This document shows positions 1 to 8,186 of a DNA stretch of 64,000 nt, in pieces. Numbering within the stretch: the stretch's first letter is position 1; each line of letters begins with the position of its first letter. This DNA comes from an uncultured Paenibacillus sp. Its GTDB lineage: Bacteria > Bacillota > Bacilli > Paenibacillales > Paenibacillaceae. The notes beneath the pieces were generated by a model. The model was not told the DNA's origin and did not search any database. It saw nothing but the letters and a program-made list of their open reading frames with translations. Location: NCBI GenBank assembly GCA_937895345.1, contig CALAWP010000033.1, positions 1-64,000 of the forward strand, in the 5' to 3' direction. The position numbers were made by a program, and so were the translations under genes.

Positions 1-288
1 CGAGCATGAGGCGCCCGAAACGGAGCTGTAGGTTCACGCGCGACCTTAGAGCGAGTGTGAGGCGCCCGAAACGAGTCTGTAAGTTCACGCGCGACCTTAG
101 AGCGAGTGTGAGGCGCCCGAAACGGAGCTGTAAGTTCACGCGCGACCTTAGAGCGAGTGTGAGGCGCCCGAAACGGAGCTGTAAGTTCACGTGCGACCTT
201 AAAGTGTGCGGAAGCAACGCGGATGCCAGCCGCAAGTTCACGCGCGACCTTGGAGCGAGTGTGAGGCGACCGGAACGGACCCGCAACC
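1..288. repeat. 51-bp tandem repeat array A (about 5.5 units, cut by window edge)
   Basis: Contiguous 51-bp units, each running from a GTAAGTTCACGCGCGACCTT core through AGAGCGAGTG to CGAAACGGAGCT. Units start near 28, 79, 130, 181 and 232; the first is cut by the window edge and the last two are degenerate. There are no spacers. The same family forms the larger array near 8939-9735. Because 51 is a multiple of 3, reading frames stay open through the array and produce spurious ORFs. It lies beyond the 3' end of the minus-strand isomerase gene. Function unknown. Confidence 0.9.
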
Positions 289-341
289 CAAAAAGCGGCA
301 GCCATGGACCTCTGAATGAGGTCCCCGGCTGCCGCTTTTTT
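289..341. terminator. Rho-independent terminator of the VOC-isomerase gene
   Basis: An AAAAAGCGGCAGCC arm pairs with GGCTGCCGCTTTTT, and the loop contains a second short pairing (ACCTC/GAGGT). A-runs and T-runs on both sides make it work on either strand. It ends the minus-strand gene at 364 and separates it from repeat array A. Confidence 0.85.
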
Positions 342-363
342 TTGTATCGCTCTAACGTTCCGC

Positions 364-1722
364 TTACTCCGGCACGACGCTCCGCAGCACGGTCATGCGG
401 CCGGAGAGCGAGTAGCCGCCCAGCGTGGCCGGGAGCAGGAAGCATTCGCCGGCTTTGACGGCCTGCGATCCGCCGTTCCATTGCAGCTCGCCGGTCCCTT
501 CCGCGATAACGAGAATGACGAAGCTTTCCGGCGTTGTGGACAAGGCCAGCGGCCCGTCGACGACGCCCTTTTCGACGAGGAAGTAAGGCGATTCCGCGAT
601 CGTCAGCCATTCTCCGGCATTCACGCCTCCGGTCTTCATCCGGCGGGCGCCAGCGCCTTCATAGGCGATCACATTCAAGGAATCCTCGACGTGCAGCTCG
701 CGCAGCTTGCCGTCCAGTCCCGGACGGTCGTAATCGTACAGGCGGTACGTCGTATCCGAATTTTGCTGAATTTCCGCCACGACGACGCCGGAGCACAGCG
801 CATGAACGGTGCCGGCCGGAATATAGAAGGCGTCGCCCGCCTCCACGGACACTTCCTGAAGCGTGTCCATAATGCGGCCTTCCGCAATGGCGGCTTCCAT
901 CGCCGCCCGGTCGACGCCTTCCTTCAGGCCGTAAATGATTTTGGCGCCCGGCTTCGCGTCGAGGATGTACCACATTTCCGTCTTGCCGAGCTCGCCCTCG
1001 GGCAGCCGCTCGTAGCTGTCGGTCGGATGCACCTGGACGGACAGGTCGTCGTTGCAGTCGAGCAGCTTGATGAGCAGCGGAAACCGGCCGTTTTTTTCCG
1101 AGAAGCCGCGGCTGCCGAACCATTCCTTGCCGTACAGCTCCCGGATGGCATCGAGACCGAGACCGGCCAGCGGCCCGTTTACGACGCGGGTCGTGCCGTT
1201 CGGGTGGTCGCCGATCATCCAGCCTTCGCCGATCGCCCCTTCCGGCAGCTCGAGGCCAAACCGCTCGAGAGCCCGTCCGCCCCAGATCCGCTCTTTCATT
1301 TCCGGCTTGAATTGCAGCGGGTAAGGCGCGGCGCCGCCCGGCTGGAACAGCTCCAGCAGCTCGCCGTCGGGCCCGTAGAAGAAAAAGTAGCGGGATCCGT
1401 CCGGCAGCGTCGTCAATTCCGTATCGCGCAGCGGCACGCCCAGCTGCTTGATTCTCGCGAACTCGGCTTCGATATCGTCCACCGTAAAGGCGGCGTGATG
1501 CACTTTGCCTTCGGCGGGCAATCCGTCGTTGTAGCCTTCGATCAGCTCGAGCACCGTCTCGTCGCTGCCAGGGAACGACAGAAACGCCAGGCGGATGACG
1601 CCGTTCGTGTGAGGCATCGTAAATTTGTGTCTCATTCCCAGCACTTTGACGTAAAAATCAACGGAAGCTTCAATGTTTTTGACCATAATGCCCAAATGCT
1701 CGATTTTTGTGACTGCCATCAT
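364..1722 (-). CDS. VOC (glyoxalase-fold) domain fused to class I mannose-6-phosphate isomerase
   Basis: One uninterrupted 452-aa frame holds two domains. Residues 1-128 are a VOC domain with plausible metal positions H9, E59/E61, H75/H76 and E124. Residues 133-452 are a ManA-type phosphomannose isomerase that starts at the usual family N-terminus (KERIWGG, 143-149) and keeps the zinc-ligand motifs QVHPTD (H232), KTEMW (E249) and TVHAL (H307). ManA interconverts mannose-6-P and fructose-6-P in the cytoplasm; the Bacillus enzyme is about 315 aa, so the isomerase half looks complete. The VOC half has no assignable substrate. GAGAGGAG lies just upstream; the second ATG (1719) is slightly better spaced. 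Isomerase activity is likely; the purpose of the fusion is unknown. Confidence 0.85.
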   Translation of the reverse strand: MMAVTKIEHLGIMVKNIEASVDFYVKVLGMRHKFTMPHTNGVIRLAFLSFPGSDETVLELIEGYNDGLPAEGKVHHAAFTVDDIEAEFARIKQLGVPLRDTELTTLPDGSRYFFFYGPDGELLELFQPGGAAPYPLQFKPEMKERIWGGRALERFGLELPEGAIGEGWMIGDHPNGTTRVVNGPLAGLGLDAIRELYGKEWFGSRGFSEKNGRFPLLIKLLDCNDDLSVQVHPTDSYERLPEGELGKTEMWYILDAKPGAKIIYGLKEGVDRAAMEAAIAEGRIMDTLQEVSVEAGDAFYIPAGTVHALCSGVVVAEIQQNSDTTYRLYDYDRPGLDGKLRELHVEDSLNVIAYEGAGARRMKTGGVNAGEWLTIAESPYFLVEKGVVDGPLALSTTPESFVILVIAEGTGELQWNGGSQAVKAGECFLLPATLGGYSLSGRMTVLRSVVPE

Positions 1723-1774
1723 CAGTCTCCTCTCTTGTATGCAACGCTTAAAATATGTAAAGCCGGCCCGGTCT

Positions 1775-2380
1775 TCAAGCCGGGCCGCACGGGCCGGAGC
1801 GGCTTCGCTCCACGCCGATCAAATAAGGCGCGGACGGTCGCTGCGGCTGGCGGTACAGCGCGGCGCGCCCTTCGGCGGCCGGCAGCTCCGCCGCCCAGCG
1901 TTCCACAGCCGCCGCTTCCGCGTCCCCGCCCGGATGGCCGGGATACAGGACGCAGGTGAGAATGCCGCCCGGCCGCAGCAGGGCCAAAGCGGTCTCAAGC
2001 GCCGCCAAGGTCGTATCCGGCTTCGTGATGACGGACGGATCGCCGCCTCCGGGCAAGTACCCGAGGTTGAACATGACGGCGGCAATGCGTCCCCGGTCCT
2101 CCGGATCGACATATTCGGCCATAGCCGCGTGGTCCGCCAGCAGCAGCCGAATATCCGGCGAAGCGTCTCCCGCCAGCTCGGCGCGAAGCCGGTCCGCCGT
2201 TCGGTCCAGCGCTTCCTGCTGAATATCGAACGCATAGATCTTTCCTTTGCGGCCGACCAGCCGGGCGAGCGCCAGCGTATCGACCCCGCCGCCCGCCGTT
2301 GCGTCAATGACGGCATCGCCGCCTCCCGCGCGCTCGGCCGTCCACTGGTGGGCCATGCTCAATACGGACAAAAATCCCAT
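1775..2380 (-). CDS. mnmM: Class I SAM methyltransferase MnmM/YtqB-like (tRNA nm5(s2)U methylation)
   Basis: This 201-aa protein has a Rossmann methyltransferase fold with SAM motif DATAGGG (26-32), an acidic second strand (YAFDIQ) and the family signature NLGYLPGGG (105-113). It matches the YtqB family, which in Bacillus subtilis methylates 5-aminomethyl-(2-thio)uridine at the tRNA wobble position (MnmM). It lies 7 bp downstream of the radical-SAM gene on the same strand, reproducing the ytqA-ytqB pair, so the two are probably cotranscribed. The C-terminus (after about residue 190) is Ser/Arg/Pro-rich and not conserved-looking. Family assignment is firm; the exact substrate is from knowledge of the family. 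Confidence 0.85.
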   Translation of the reverse strand: MGFLSVLSMAHQWTAERAGGGDAVIDATAGGGVDTLALARLVGRKGKIYAFDIQQEALDRTADRLRAELAGDASPDIRLLLADHAAMAEYVDPEDRGRIAAVMFNLGYLPGGGDPSVITKPDTTLAALETALALLRPGGILTCVLYPGHPGGDAEAAAVERWAAELPAAEGRAALYRQPQRPSAPYLIGVERSRSGPCGPA

Positions 2381-2387
2381 ATCCCGC

Positions 2388-3347
2388 CTACGCCTCCCGC
2401 TTCCAAAGCTTGCCCTGCCACGTGCCGCGTCGTTTCAGCTCGGCGTCGATCGCATTGAGCACCGCCCATTTGTTCATGCTCCACATCGGTCCGATCAATA
2501 GCTCCTTCGGCGCATCTCCCGTCAGCCGATGCACGATCATGTCCGGCGGCAGCAGCTCCAGACTGTCGACGACCAGCTTCACGTATTCGTCCATCTCGAG
2601 AAACCGCAGCAGCCCTTCGTTGTATTGCCGGACCATCGGCGTTTTGCGCATGAGGTGGAGCAGATGAATCTTGATCCCTTGCACGTCCATGCGCGACACG
2701 GCGCGGCAAGTATCCAGCATCATCCCGTGCGTTTCCTGCGGCAAGCCGTAAATAATATGGGCGCATACGCGGATGTTGCGCTCCCGCAGCCTCCGCACCG
2801 CATCGAGGTAACAAGCCGTATCGTGAGCGCGGTTGATCAGCTGGGAAGTCGATTCGTGCACGGTCTGCAGGCCCATTTCCACCCATAGATACGTGCGTTC
2901 GTTCAGTTCGGCCAAATAATCGACGACGTCGTCCGGCAGGCAATCCGGCCGGGTCGCGATCGACAATCCGACGACGCCCGGCTGTTCCAATATAACCTCA
3001 TAATACTCCCGCAGCGTCTCGACCGGCGCGTACGTGTTCGTAAAGGCCTGAAAATAGCCGATATATTTGGCGTTCGGCCATTTCAAGTGCTGTCTGTCCC
3101 GGATTTTGTTGAACTGGGTGACCAGATCGTCGCGCCGGCTGCCCGCGAAATCGCCGGACCCTCTGGCGCTGCAGAAGGTACAGCCGCCCGCGGCGATAGA
3201 GCCGTCCCGGTTCGGACAGGTGAAGCCGGCATCCAGCGTCACCTTGAACGCCTTGCTCCCGAATTGCTTCCGCATTTCATAATTCCATGTATGAAACCGC
3301 TTGTCCCCCCACAGCCTCGGCTGCAAAGACGCGTCCAGTCCGATCAT
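2388..3347 (-). CDS. mnmL: Radical SAM protein, TIGR01212/YtqA family (MnmL-like)
   Basis: About 319 aa from the ATG at 3347, chosen because AAGAAGGG sits about 6 nt upstream; an ATG nine codons earlier (3374) lacks a ribosome site. The iron-sulfur cysteines C44, C56 and C59 form the spaced pattern C-x11-C-x2-C typical of this radical SAM family (CPNRDGS...GGCTFC). YtqA-type enzymes are implicated in the Gram-positive route from carboxymethylaminomethyl- to aminomethyl-uridine in tRNA, feeding MnmM. The adjacent mnmM gene supports this. Family membership is clear; the step is inferred from Bacillus knowledge. Confidence 0.85.
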   Translation of the reverse strand: MIGLDASLQPRLWGDKRFHTWNYEMRKQFGSKAFKVTLDAGFTCPNRDGSIAAGGCTFCSARGSGDFAGSRRDDLVTQFNKIRDRQHLKWPNAKYIGYFQAFTNTYAPVETLREYYEVILEQPGVVGLSIATRPDCLPDDVVDYLAELNERTYLWVEMGLQTVHESTSQLINRAHDTACYLDAVRRLRERNIRVCAHIIYGLPQETHGMMLDTCRAVSRMDVQGIKIHLLHLMRKTPMVRQYNEGLLRFLEMDEYVKLVVDSLELLPPDMIVHRLTGDAPKELLIGPMWSMNKWAVLNAIDAELKRRGTWQGKLWKREA

Positions 3348-3487
3348 CGTTTTCCCTTCTTTCCAGACATTCAACCTTCATTTTAACGAAAAACGGACCG
3401 AAAAGCCATCGTTTAAACCGGCCCCGCATGATATCGTTCGGATATTGGCGAAACTGGAAATTGAACCGTTGAAACGAGAAATTATGC

Positions 3488-3516
3488 TTGCATAACCTAA
3501 CATGATGTGTTATATT
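3488..3516 (+). promoter_or_regulatory. SigA-type promoter for the 68-aa gene
   Basis: TTGCAT (3488-3493) and TATATT (3511-3516) are separated by exactly 17 bp in an AT-rich gap, about 110 bp ahead of the small gene at 3627 and divergent from mnmL. Confidence 0.65.
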
Positions 3517-3626
3517 AAAAGTGCGACAAATCAATAAAAATACCTGACATGGACTAGTTGAAACCGCACACATAAAAAGTCGATTTATTGGAAATGATGT
3601 TTAAAAAATCGATGAGGTGATGTGAG

Positions 3627-3833
3627 ATGAATATGACGAAAATTCCGAACGGGGACGAAAAAGTAACGGTAGAGCTGACGGTGAAGGAACTGATCGCGCT
3701 GACGGGCATCCGTTTTCCGAACAACCACAAGCTTGAAATCGAAGCCAAGAAAAAGCTCAAGTCCGTGCTGGAAGACACGTTCGAGACGGGCGGCAAGGAC
3801 AACGCTCCGATTCCATACCAGATGTTGAACTGA
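3627..3833 (+). CDS. Small hypothetical protein (68 aa)
   Basis: I do not recognise the family. The 68-aa protein is hydrophilic, with a Lys/Glu-rich helix (about 38-48) and a VTVELTVKELIALTGIRF segment in the middle that could mediate protein or nucleic-acid contact. There is no signal peptide, membrane segment or cysteine. A good ribosome site (GAGGTGAT) precedes the ATG, a SigA-type promoter lies about 110 bp upstream, and a perfect 10-bp-stem hairpin follows, so it looks like a real monocistronic gene. Function unknown. Confidence 0.7.
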   Translation: MNMTKIPNGDEKVTVELTVKELIALTGIRFPNNHKLEIEAKKKLKSVLEDTFETGGKDNAPIPYQMLN

Positions 3834-3854
3834 CGACAACTTGAAGATCCGAAG

Positions 3855-3884
3855 AAGCCGCGGCCGGCGTGCCGCGGCTTTGCT
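3855..3884 (+). terminator. GC-rich hairpin after the 68-aa gene
   Basis: AAGCCGCGGC pairs perfectly with GCCGCGGCTT around a 6-nt loop, starting 21 bp after the stop. The following T-run is poor (TTGCTGT), so termination strength is uncertain. Confidence 0.5.
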
Positions 3885-4063
3885 GTGCGAACGGAGCATG
3901 TCCTCTGGCAAGCTTTGGGAAGTCCCGGCGGACAGCCGCTTTAGTCCGCGACGGCCGGAAGCGCAAGCTTTACAAAGGCGGCAAAGTTGGGCACAATAAG
4001 GACGAAATCATTCTCATGCGCGTTCGCATTCGGCACAGGAGAGTATAAGAGGAGCTGCAACAT

Positions 4064-4774
4064 ATGCGTTTAAGAGGCAGAAAAGGGATTCGGGAAAGTT
4101 TGGAAAGCCAGCCGGAGCTTGTCGTGCTGGACGCTTCGCCTTACAAAGGGCGCTGGCGCGAATTTTTCGGCAACGACCGGCCGATCCACGTCGAGCTCGG
4201 CATGGGCAAAGGGCGGTTTATCAGCGAAATGAGCGTCCGTTATCCGGATATTAATTTTGTCGGCGTGGACATGTACGACGAGCTGCTGCGGCGGGCCAGC
4301 GAGAAAGCCCGGACGGCGTGGGAAGCGCGCGGCGAACAGAATCCGCCCAATCTGGCGCTGCTTCGCGCGAATATCGAAGGGATCGAAACGATGTTTGCGC
4401 CGGGCGAAATCGAACGCATTTATTTGAATTTCAGCGATCCGTGGCCCAAGAGCAAGCATGCGAGACGGAGACTGACGCATCCGCGTTTTTTGCGGCGGTA
4501 TATCGAGCTGTTGAACGAACGGGGCGAAATTCATTTCAAGACCGATTCTCAGCCGCTCTTCGAATTTTCGCTGAACAGCTTTGCGGAGATGGAGCTGACG
4601 ATGCGGAACATTTCGCTTCATCTGCATAAGGACGGCCCGCGGGAAGACCTCGTCTTCACGGAGTATGAAATGAAGTTTATGGAGAAGGGGCAAAACATTC
4701 ACCGCGTCGAGGTGGTTATCGGCGAAGAGGCGCTGAGGCAGCACCGCGAGCTGCTGCGCCGCCAGGCGGAATAA
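4064..4774 (+). CDS. trmB: tRNA (guanine-N7-)-methyltransferase TrmB
   Basis: This 236-aa protein methylates G46 of tRNA to m7G using SAM. Visible marks are the SAM-binding ELGMGKG (44-50), the acidic VGVDMYDE after the second strand, and the TrmB signature SDPWPKSKH (124-132). Length and start match bacterial TrmB. AGAGGAGC sits 9 bp upstream of the ATG. It is followed by its own terminator and convergent with the PAP2 gene, so it is probably monocistronic. Confidence 0.95.
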   Translation: MRLRGRKGIRESLESQPELVVLDASPYKGRWREFFGNDRPIHVELGMGKGRFISEMSVRYPDINFVGVDMYDELLRRASEKARTAWEARGEQNPPNLALLRANIEGIETMFAPGEIERIYLNFSDPWPKSKHARRRLTHPRFLRRYIELLNERGEIHFKTDSQPLFEFSLNSFAEMELTMRNISLHLHKDGPREDLVFTEYEMKFMEKGQNIHRVEVVIGEEALRQHRELLRRQAE

Positions 4775-4796
4775 GCGAAACGAATCGCTGCAGCAA

Positions 4797-4827
4797 CAAA
4801 AAAGAGGACCTGAGTCCTCTTTTTTAT
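4797..4827. terminator. Bidirectional terminator between trmB and the PAP2 gene
   Basis: AAAAAAGAGGAC pairs with GTCCTCTTTTTT around a CTGA loop, starting 23 bp after trmB. The A-run and T-run suit both strands. Confidence 0.9.
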
Positions 4828-4959
4828 TTTGGCCATAATGGCCTTTCATGTCGATTTATCGTCTATGCCCGATGGGGCGCATCGCCCGCGGGCCCGCGGG
4901 ATATTGGAGCGCTGTAAGTAACGAAATCAGCGTTGCAGCAACGCGGAGCGTATATTCTT

Positions 4960-5526
4960 TCAGGCGGCTGGCGGAGACGCCCACAGCAGATGGACGATCA
5001 GGGCGGTCACCGTTCCCAGAACGGCTCCCGCGGCGACGTCGGAAGGATAATGAAGCCCGAGATACATGCGAGACCAGGCAACGGATATGCCAATGACGAG
5101 CGCGATCGGGGTCAAAATAACGATAAGCGACCCGCCCGCCAGCAGCCAGGGGATCAGCCAGGCGAAGATCGCGGTCGTATGGCCGGACGGGAAGGAGGAG
5201 TCCTGCAGCGGGTTCCGGCCGGTGTTGACATCCGGGAGCGCCTGATACGGCCGCAGCCGCTTGAATTTCCTCTTCACGATGGCTACCGGTATATGGCTGA
5301 TGACGACGGCGGCAAAGCATTTCCATCCGGCCGTGCTCCAGTTTCCGCCGGCGAGCAGCGCGGCCAGAAGCGCGGTTGCAAGCGTGAACGTGGCGCCGCC
5401 CATATGCGTAATGACGGTCAGCCATCGGTCGATGAACGCATACCGCCTGCTTCCGGAGTTTCTCCGGTTTGCCCACAGGAGCATTTTTTCCTCATTCGTT
5501 CTCAACCAATCCATCATTCTTTCCAT
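4960..5526 (-). CDS. Membrane-associated PAP2 phosphatase
   Basis: This 188-aa membrane protein carries the three PAP2/phosphatidic acid phosphatase motifs: KRKFKRLRP (85-93), FPSGHTT (112-118) and SRMYLGLHYPSD (152-163), with the catalytic His residues present. Hydrophobic segments at about 43-60, 70-84, 118-135 and 137-151 give a multi-pass topology. Relatives such as BcrC dephosphorylate undecaprenyl pyrophosphate for cell-wall lipid recycling, and others act on phosphatidylglycerol phosphate; the sequence alone does not decide. GGAAGGATG lies upstream of the ATG at 5526. Confidence 0.85.
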   Translation of the reverse strand: MERMMDWLRTNEEKMLLWANRRNSGSRRYAFIDRWLTVITHMGGATFTLATALLAALLAGGNWSTAGWKCFAAVVISHIPVAIVKRKFKRLRPYQALPDVNTGRNPLQDSSFPSGHTTAIFAWLIPWLLAGGSLIVILTPIALVIGISVAWSRMYLGLHYPSDVAAGAVLGTVTALIVHLLWASPPAA

Positions 5527-6043
5527 CGCCAGTCATCCTTCCCGTCTCCCTTGGTTGAAGCTTTCGCTGACCCCATCTTACCACTGATTTGTTGTCTGAG
5601 CATTAAATTCGCGATAAATTATCGTGAACCGGAGTATGCGGGCGCCGCCGGAAAGCGAATAATGGAGAATTAACGGGCCGGAATTAATTAATTTTAATGA
5701 TGCCGCAAAAAATGGGTTCCTTGGTGCTAAAAACGAAGCAATTGGTTGAGAATAAGACGGAAGCGAAGCAAAGCGGGGGGAATGGTCAATCCAGCCGCAA
5801 TGCAAGCGTTTTTCTGGAAGTTTTAGAATCAATTAAGGTGTTTTCCCGTTTTGACAAAAGAGCCGGTTAGGATGGAAAATCAGTAAATCCGATTCGCGAA
5901 GACGGGCGTAAACCAAATAGATGCCCGCTCGTTTGAACCGAAAATTGCCGATCAGACGTAATAACAAAAAACAAAGCTTGCCGCTCCGGCTTTCCGGTGA
6001 TGAAGCAAGCCATTCGAAAAAGGGGTCAAGGGGGTAGTACGCC
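5527..6043. other. AT-rich intergenic gap with no confident gene
   Basis: This 517-bp gap lies between the divergently oriented PAP2 and glycosyltransferase genes. Short open frames (a plus-strand one of 58 codons at 5698-5874 and a minus-strand one near 5833-6045) lack ribosome sites and family likeness. A TTGACA at about 5852 has no matching -10 box. Promoters of both flanking genes should lie here but I cannot place them. Confidence 0.5.
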
Positions 6044-7279
6044 ATGTTTTTTACGATTTTGTTTATTGTTTTTCAAGTGACGCTGGCCGCCATTGCCGTG
6101 TATCAGTTTTCGCTCTCGATGTTCGGGTTTATGAAAAACAAAAGCAGCAAGCGTGTCGCTCCGCAAAAGTCGTTTGCCATTCTGGTGGCCGCGCATAACG
6201 AGGAGAAGGTTGTCGGCGCTTTGATCGAAAACTTGAAGCAGCTCGATTATCCCAAGGAGCTGTACGATATTTTCGTCATTTGCGACAACTGCACGGACGG
6301 CACCGCCAATATCGCCCGCAGCCTCGGCGTTCACGCGTGCGAGCGGACGAATTACCACCTGCGCGGCAAGGGCTACGCCATTGAGTGGATGCTCAAGGAG
6401 CTGTGGGCCATGCCGAGGCAGTACGACGCGGTCGTCATGTTCGACGCCGACAATTTGGTCAACCGCGATTTCTTGAAGCTGATGAACGACGATTTGTGCG
6501 CGGGCCATCAAGTCATTCAAGGATACCTGGATACCAAAAATCCGAACGACTCCTGGGTGACGGCGGCATACGCGATTACTTACTGGTATTGCAACCGGCT
6601 GTGGCAGCTGTCGCGCCGCAACCTGAAGATGAGCAATTTTCTCGGGGGAACGGGCATGTGCTTCGATTCCGCCCTGCTGAAGGAAGTCGGCTGGGGCGCC
6701 ACCAGCCTCGTGGAGGATCTGGAGTTTTCGATGCGCTGCGTAAGCCGCGGCGTCTATCCGGTGCTGAACTACGACGCCAAAGTATACGACGAGAAGCCGG
6801 TTTCGTTCCGGGCTTCCGCAAGACAGCGCCTGCGGTGGATGCAAGGGCATTTTACGGTGGCCCGCCATTATTTCCTGCCGCTCCTGTGGGCGAGCATTAA
6901 GGAACGCAATCTTGTGAAGTTCGACGCCGCCGTCTATTCCTTTTCCGTCTACAATACGCTGCTCGGCTTTCTGCTGACCGCGGTGCTGTGGATCGATCTG
7001 GCGATTCCGGCCGACGACGTCATTCATTCCGTCTACAGCTATTTGCCTTGGTGGCTGGTCGCCGTCATTATTATTGCAACGGTCGCGCAGTTCCCGGCCG
7101 CAATGATGGTGGAGAAGGTCAAGTCGTGGAAAATGTATGCGCATCTGCTGACGCTGCCGTTTTTCCTCGTCTCGTGGTGGCCGATTACGTTCTACGCGTT
7201 TTTTACCCAGAACAACAAAACGTGGAGCCACACGCAGCATACGCGCGTCGTACGCATCGAGGAAGTGCAGAGCAAGTAG
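6044..7279 (+). CDS. Processive membrane glycosyltransferase, GT2 family
   Basis: This 411-aa protein has an N-terminal membrane helix (about 3-28), a GT2 catalytic domain and further helices near 282-310, 325-345 and 360-385. Catalytic marks are DNCTDGT (81-87), the metal-binding FDADN (133-137), the base in VEDLEFS (223-229) and QRLRW (261-265). The arrangement resembles YdaM/IcaA/NodC-type synthases that polymerise an exopolysaccharide from UDP- or GDP-sugars at the membrane. A GGGGGTAG site precedes the start. No partner polysaccharide genes adjoin it, so the polymer cannot be named. Confidence 0.85.
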   Translation: MFFTILFIVFQVTLAAIAVYQFSLSMFGFMKNKSSKRVAPQKSFAILVAAHNEEKVVGALIENLKQLDYPKELYDIFVICDNCTDGTANIARSLGVHACERTNYHLRGKGYAIEWMLKELWAMPRQYDAVVMFDADNLVNRDFLKLMNDDLCAGHQVIQGYLDTKNPNDSWVTAAYAITYWYCNRLWQLSRRNLKMSNFLGGTGMCFDSALLKEVGWGATSLVEDLEFSMRCVSRGVYPVLNYDAKVYDEKPVSFRASARQRLRWMQGHFTVARHYFLPLLWASIKERNLVKFDAAVYSFSVYNTLLGFLLTAVLWIDLAIPADDVIHSVYSYLPWWLVAVIIIATVAQFPAAMMVEKVKSWKMYAHLLTLPFFLVSWWPITFYAFFTQNNKTWSHTQHTRVVRIEEVQSK

Positions 7280-7292
7280 CGGGCGGTTCGTG

Positions 7293-7322
7293 TTGACAGC
7301 CCGTTTCAGGCTGTGATATAGT
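7293..7322 (+). promoter_or_regulatory. Promoter of the infC-rpmI-rplT operon
   Basis: TTGACA (7293-7298) and TATAGT (7317-7322) with an 18-bp spacer, immediately before the long structured leader of infC. Confidence 0.8.
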
Positions 7323-7329
7323 TTACAAG

Positions 7330-7500
7330 TGATATTTGACAAATGCATCGCACAAGCAGAAGCGCCCGCTTCTCACCTTTCGGAACGTCCCGTCTGGTTT
7401 GCGGTAATTCGGAATTTAAGCCGTCATGGCAGCCTTGCGCCGCCGGCGACGTGAATTGCGGTTATGGAATGCGGGTTCGCGCGAACCCGCATTTTTTTGT
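7330..7500 (+). promoter_or_regulatory. L20-type ribosomal protein leader with terminator
   Basis: The leader between the promoter and infC contains the sequence typical of Firmicutes L20 leaders (AAGCAGAAGCGCCCGCTTCT at 7348-7367, then CACC) and ends in a perfect terminator, ATGCGGGTTC/GAACCCGCAT with seven T's (7469-7498). In Bacillus subtilis, L20 binds this leader and favours termination, giving feedback control of infC-rpmI-rplT. The same role is inferred here. Confidence 0.8.
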
Positions 7501-7635
7501 TTGGTTTGATATAAGAGAGTATAGGCTTCGCTTTATACTATGCTTATATTGGACGCGGAACGGCTGCCGCCCCGGCGGGGGTTGAAGCGCCGTTTGCGCG
7601 TCTTGCACGACAGTACAAATTGGAGGTGGCACATT

Positions 7636-8151
7636 ATTAGCAGGGAACATCAAGTCAATGATGAAATTCGGGCCAGAGAGGTTCGACTGGTGGGCGCAGA
7701 AGGCGAGCAGATCGGCATTAAGTCGCTTCGCGACGCATTGCAGATGGCAGCCGACCTTAATCTGGATCTGGTGAACGTCGCACCGCAGGCGAAGCCTCCG
7801 GTATGCCGCATCATGGATTACGGCAAGTTCCGTTACGAGCAGCAGAAGAAGGAAAAGGAAGCCCGCAAAAACCAGAAAATCGTCGACGTGAAGGAAGTCT
7901 GGTTCCGTTCCAACATCGAGGAGCACGATTATCAGACGAAATACCGCAATGTCGTCAAGTTTCTGAAGGAAGGCGACAAGGTCAAAGCTTCCGTCCGTTA
8001 CCGCGGCCGCGAAATTGCGCATGCGGCGATCGGCCAGCGCATCCTTGACCGCCTGTCCCAGGAAGTTGCCGACTTGTGCACCGTCGAGCGCGCTCCGAAG
8101 CTCGAAGGCCGGAGTATGATTATGATTCTGGCACCCAAAAACAACAGCTAA
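7636..8151 (+). CDS. infC: Translation initiation factor IF-3 (AUU start)
   Basis: This 171-aa factor binds the 30S subunit, prevents 50S joining and proofreads start codons. The start is placed at the second of two in-frame ATT codons (7633, 7636) behind GGAGGTGG (7622-7629), because MSREHQVNDEIRAREVRL then aligns residue by residue with Bacillus IF-3, which also starts at AUU. The conserved KPPVCRIMDYGKFRYEQQKK linker region and the C-terminal APKNNS end are present. An AUU start lets IF-3 repress its own translation. First gene of infC-rpmI-rplT, behind the L20-type leader. Confidence 0.9.
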   Translation: MSREHQVNDEIRAREVRLVGAEGEQIGIKSLRDALQMAADLNLDLVNVAPQAKPPVCRIMDYGKFRYEQQKKEKEARKNQKIVDVKEVWFRSNIEEHDYQTKYRNVVKFLKEGDKVKASVRYRGREIAHAAIGQRILDRLSQEVADLCTVERAPKLEGRSMIMILAPKNNS

Positions 8152-8186
8152 GAGCTGTCAGACAATTTGAAGGAGGATATCCCAAG

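Noticed and set aside
316..1959. 547-aa plus-strand frame opposite the VOC-isomerase
   Set aside because: An antisense shadow that spans two genes and the terminator.
5698..5874. 58-codon plus-strand frame in the gap before the glycosyltransferase
   Set aside because: No ribosome site, low-complexity polar composition and no neighbours to support it.
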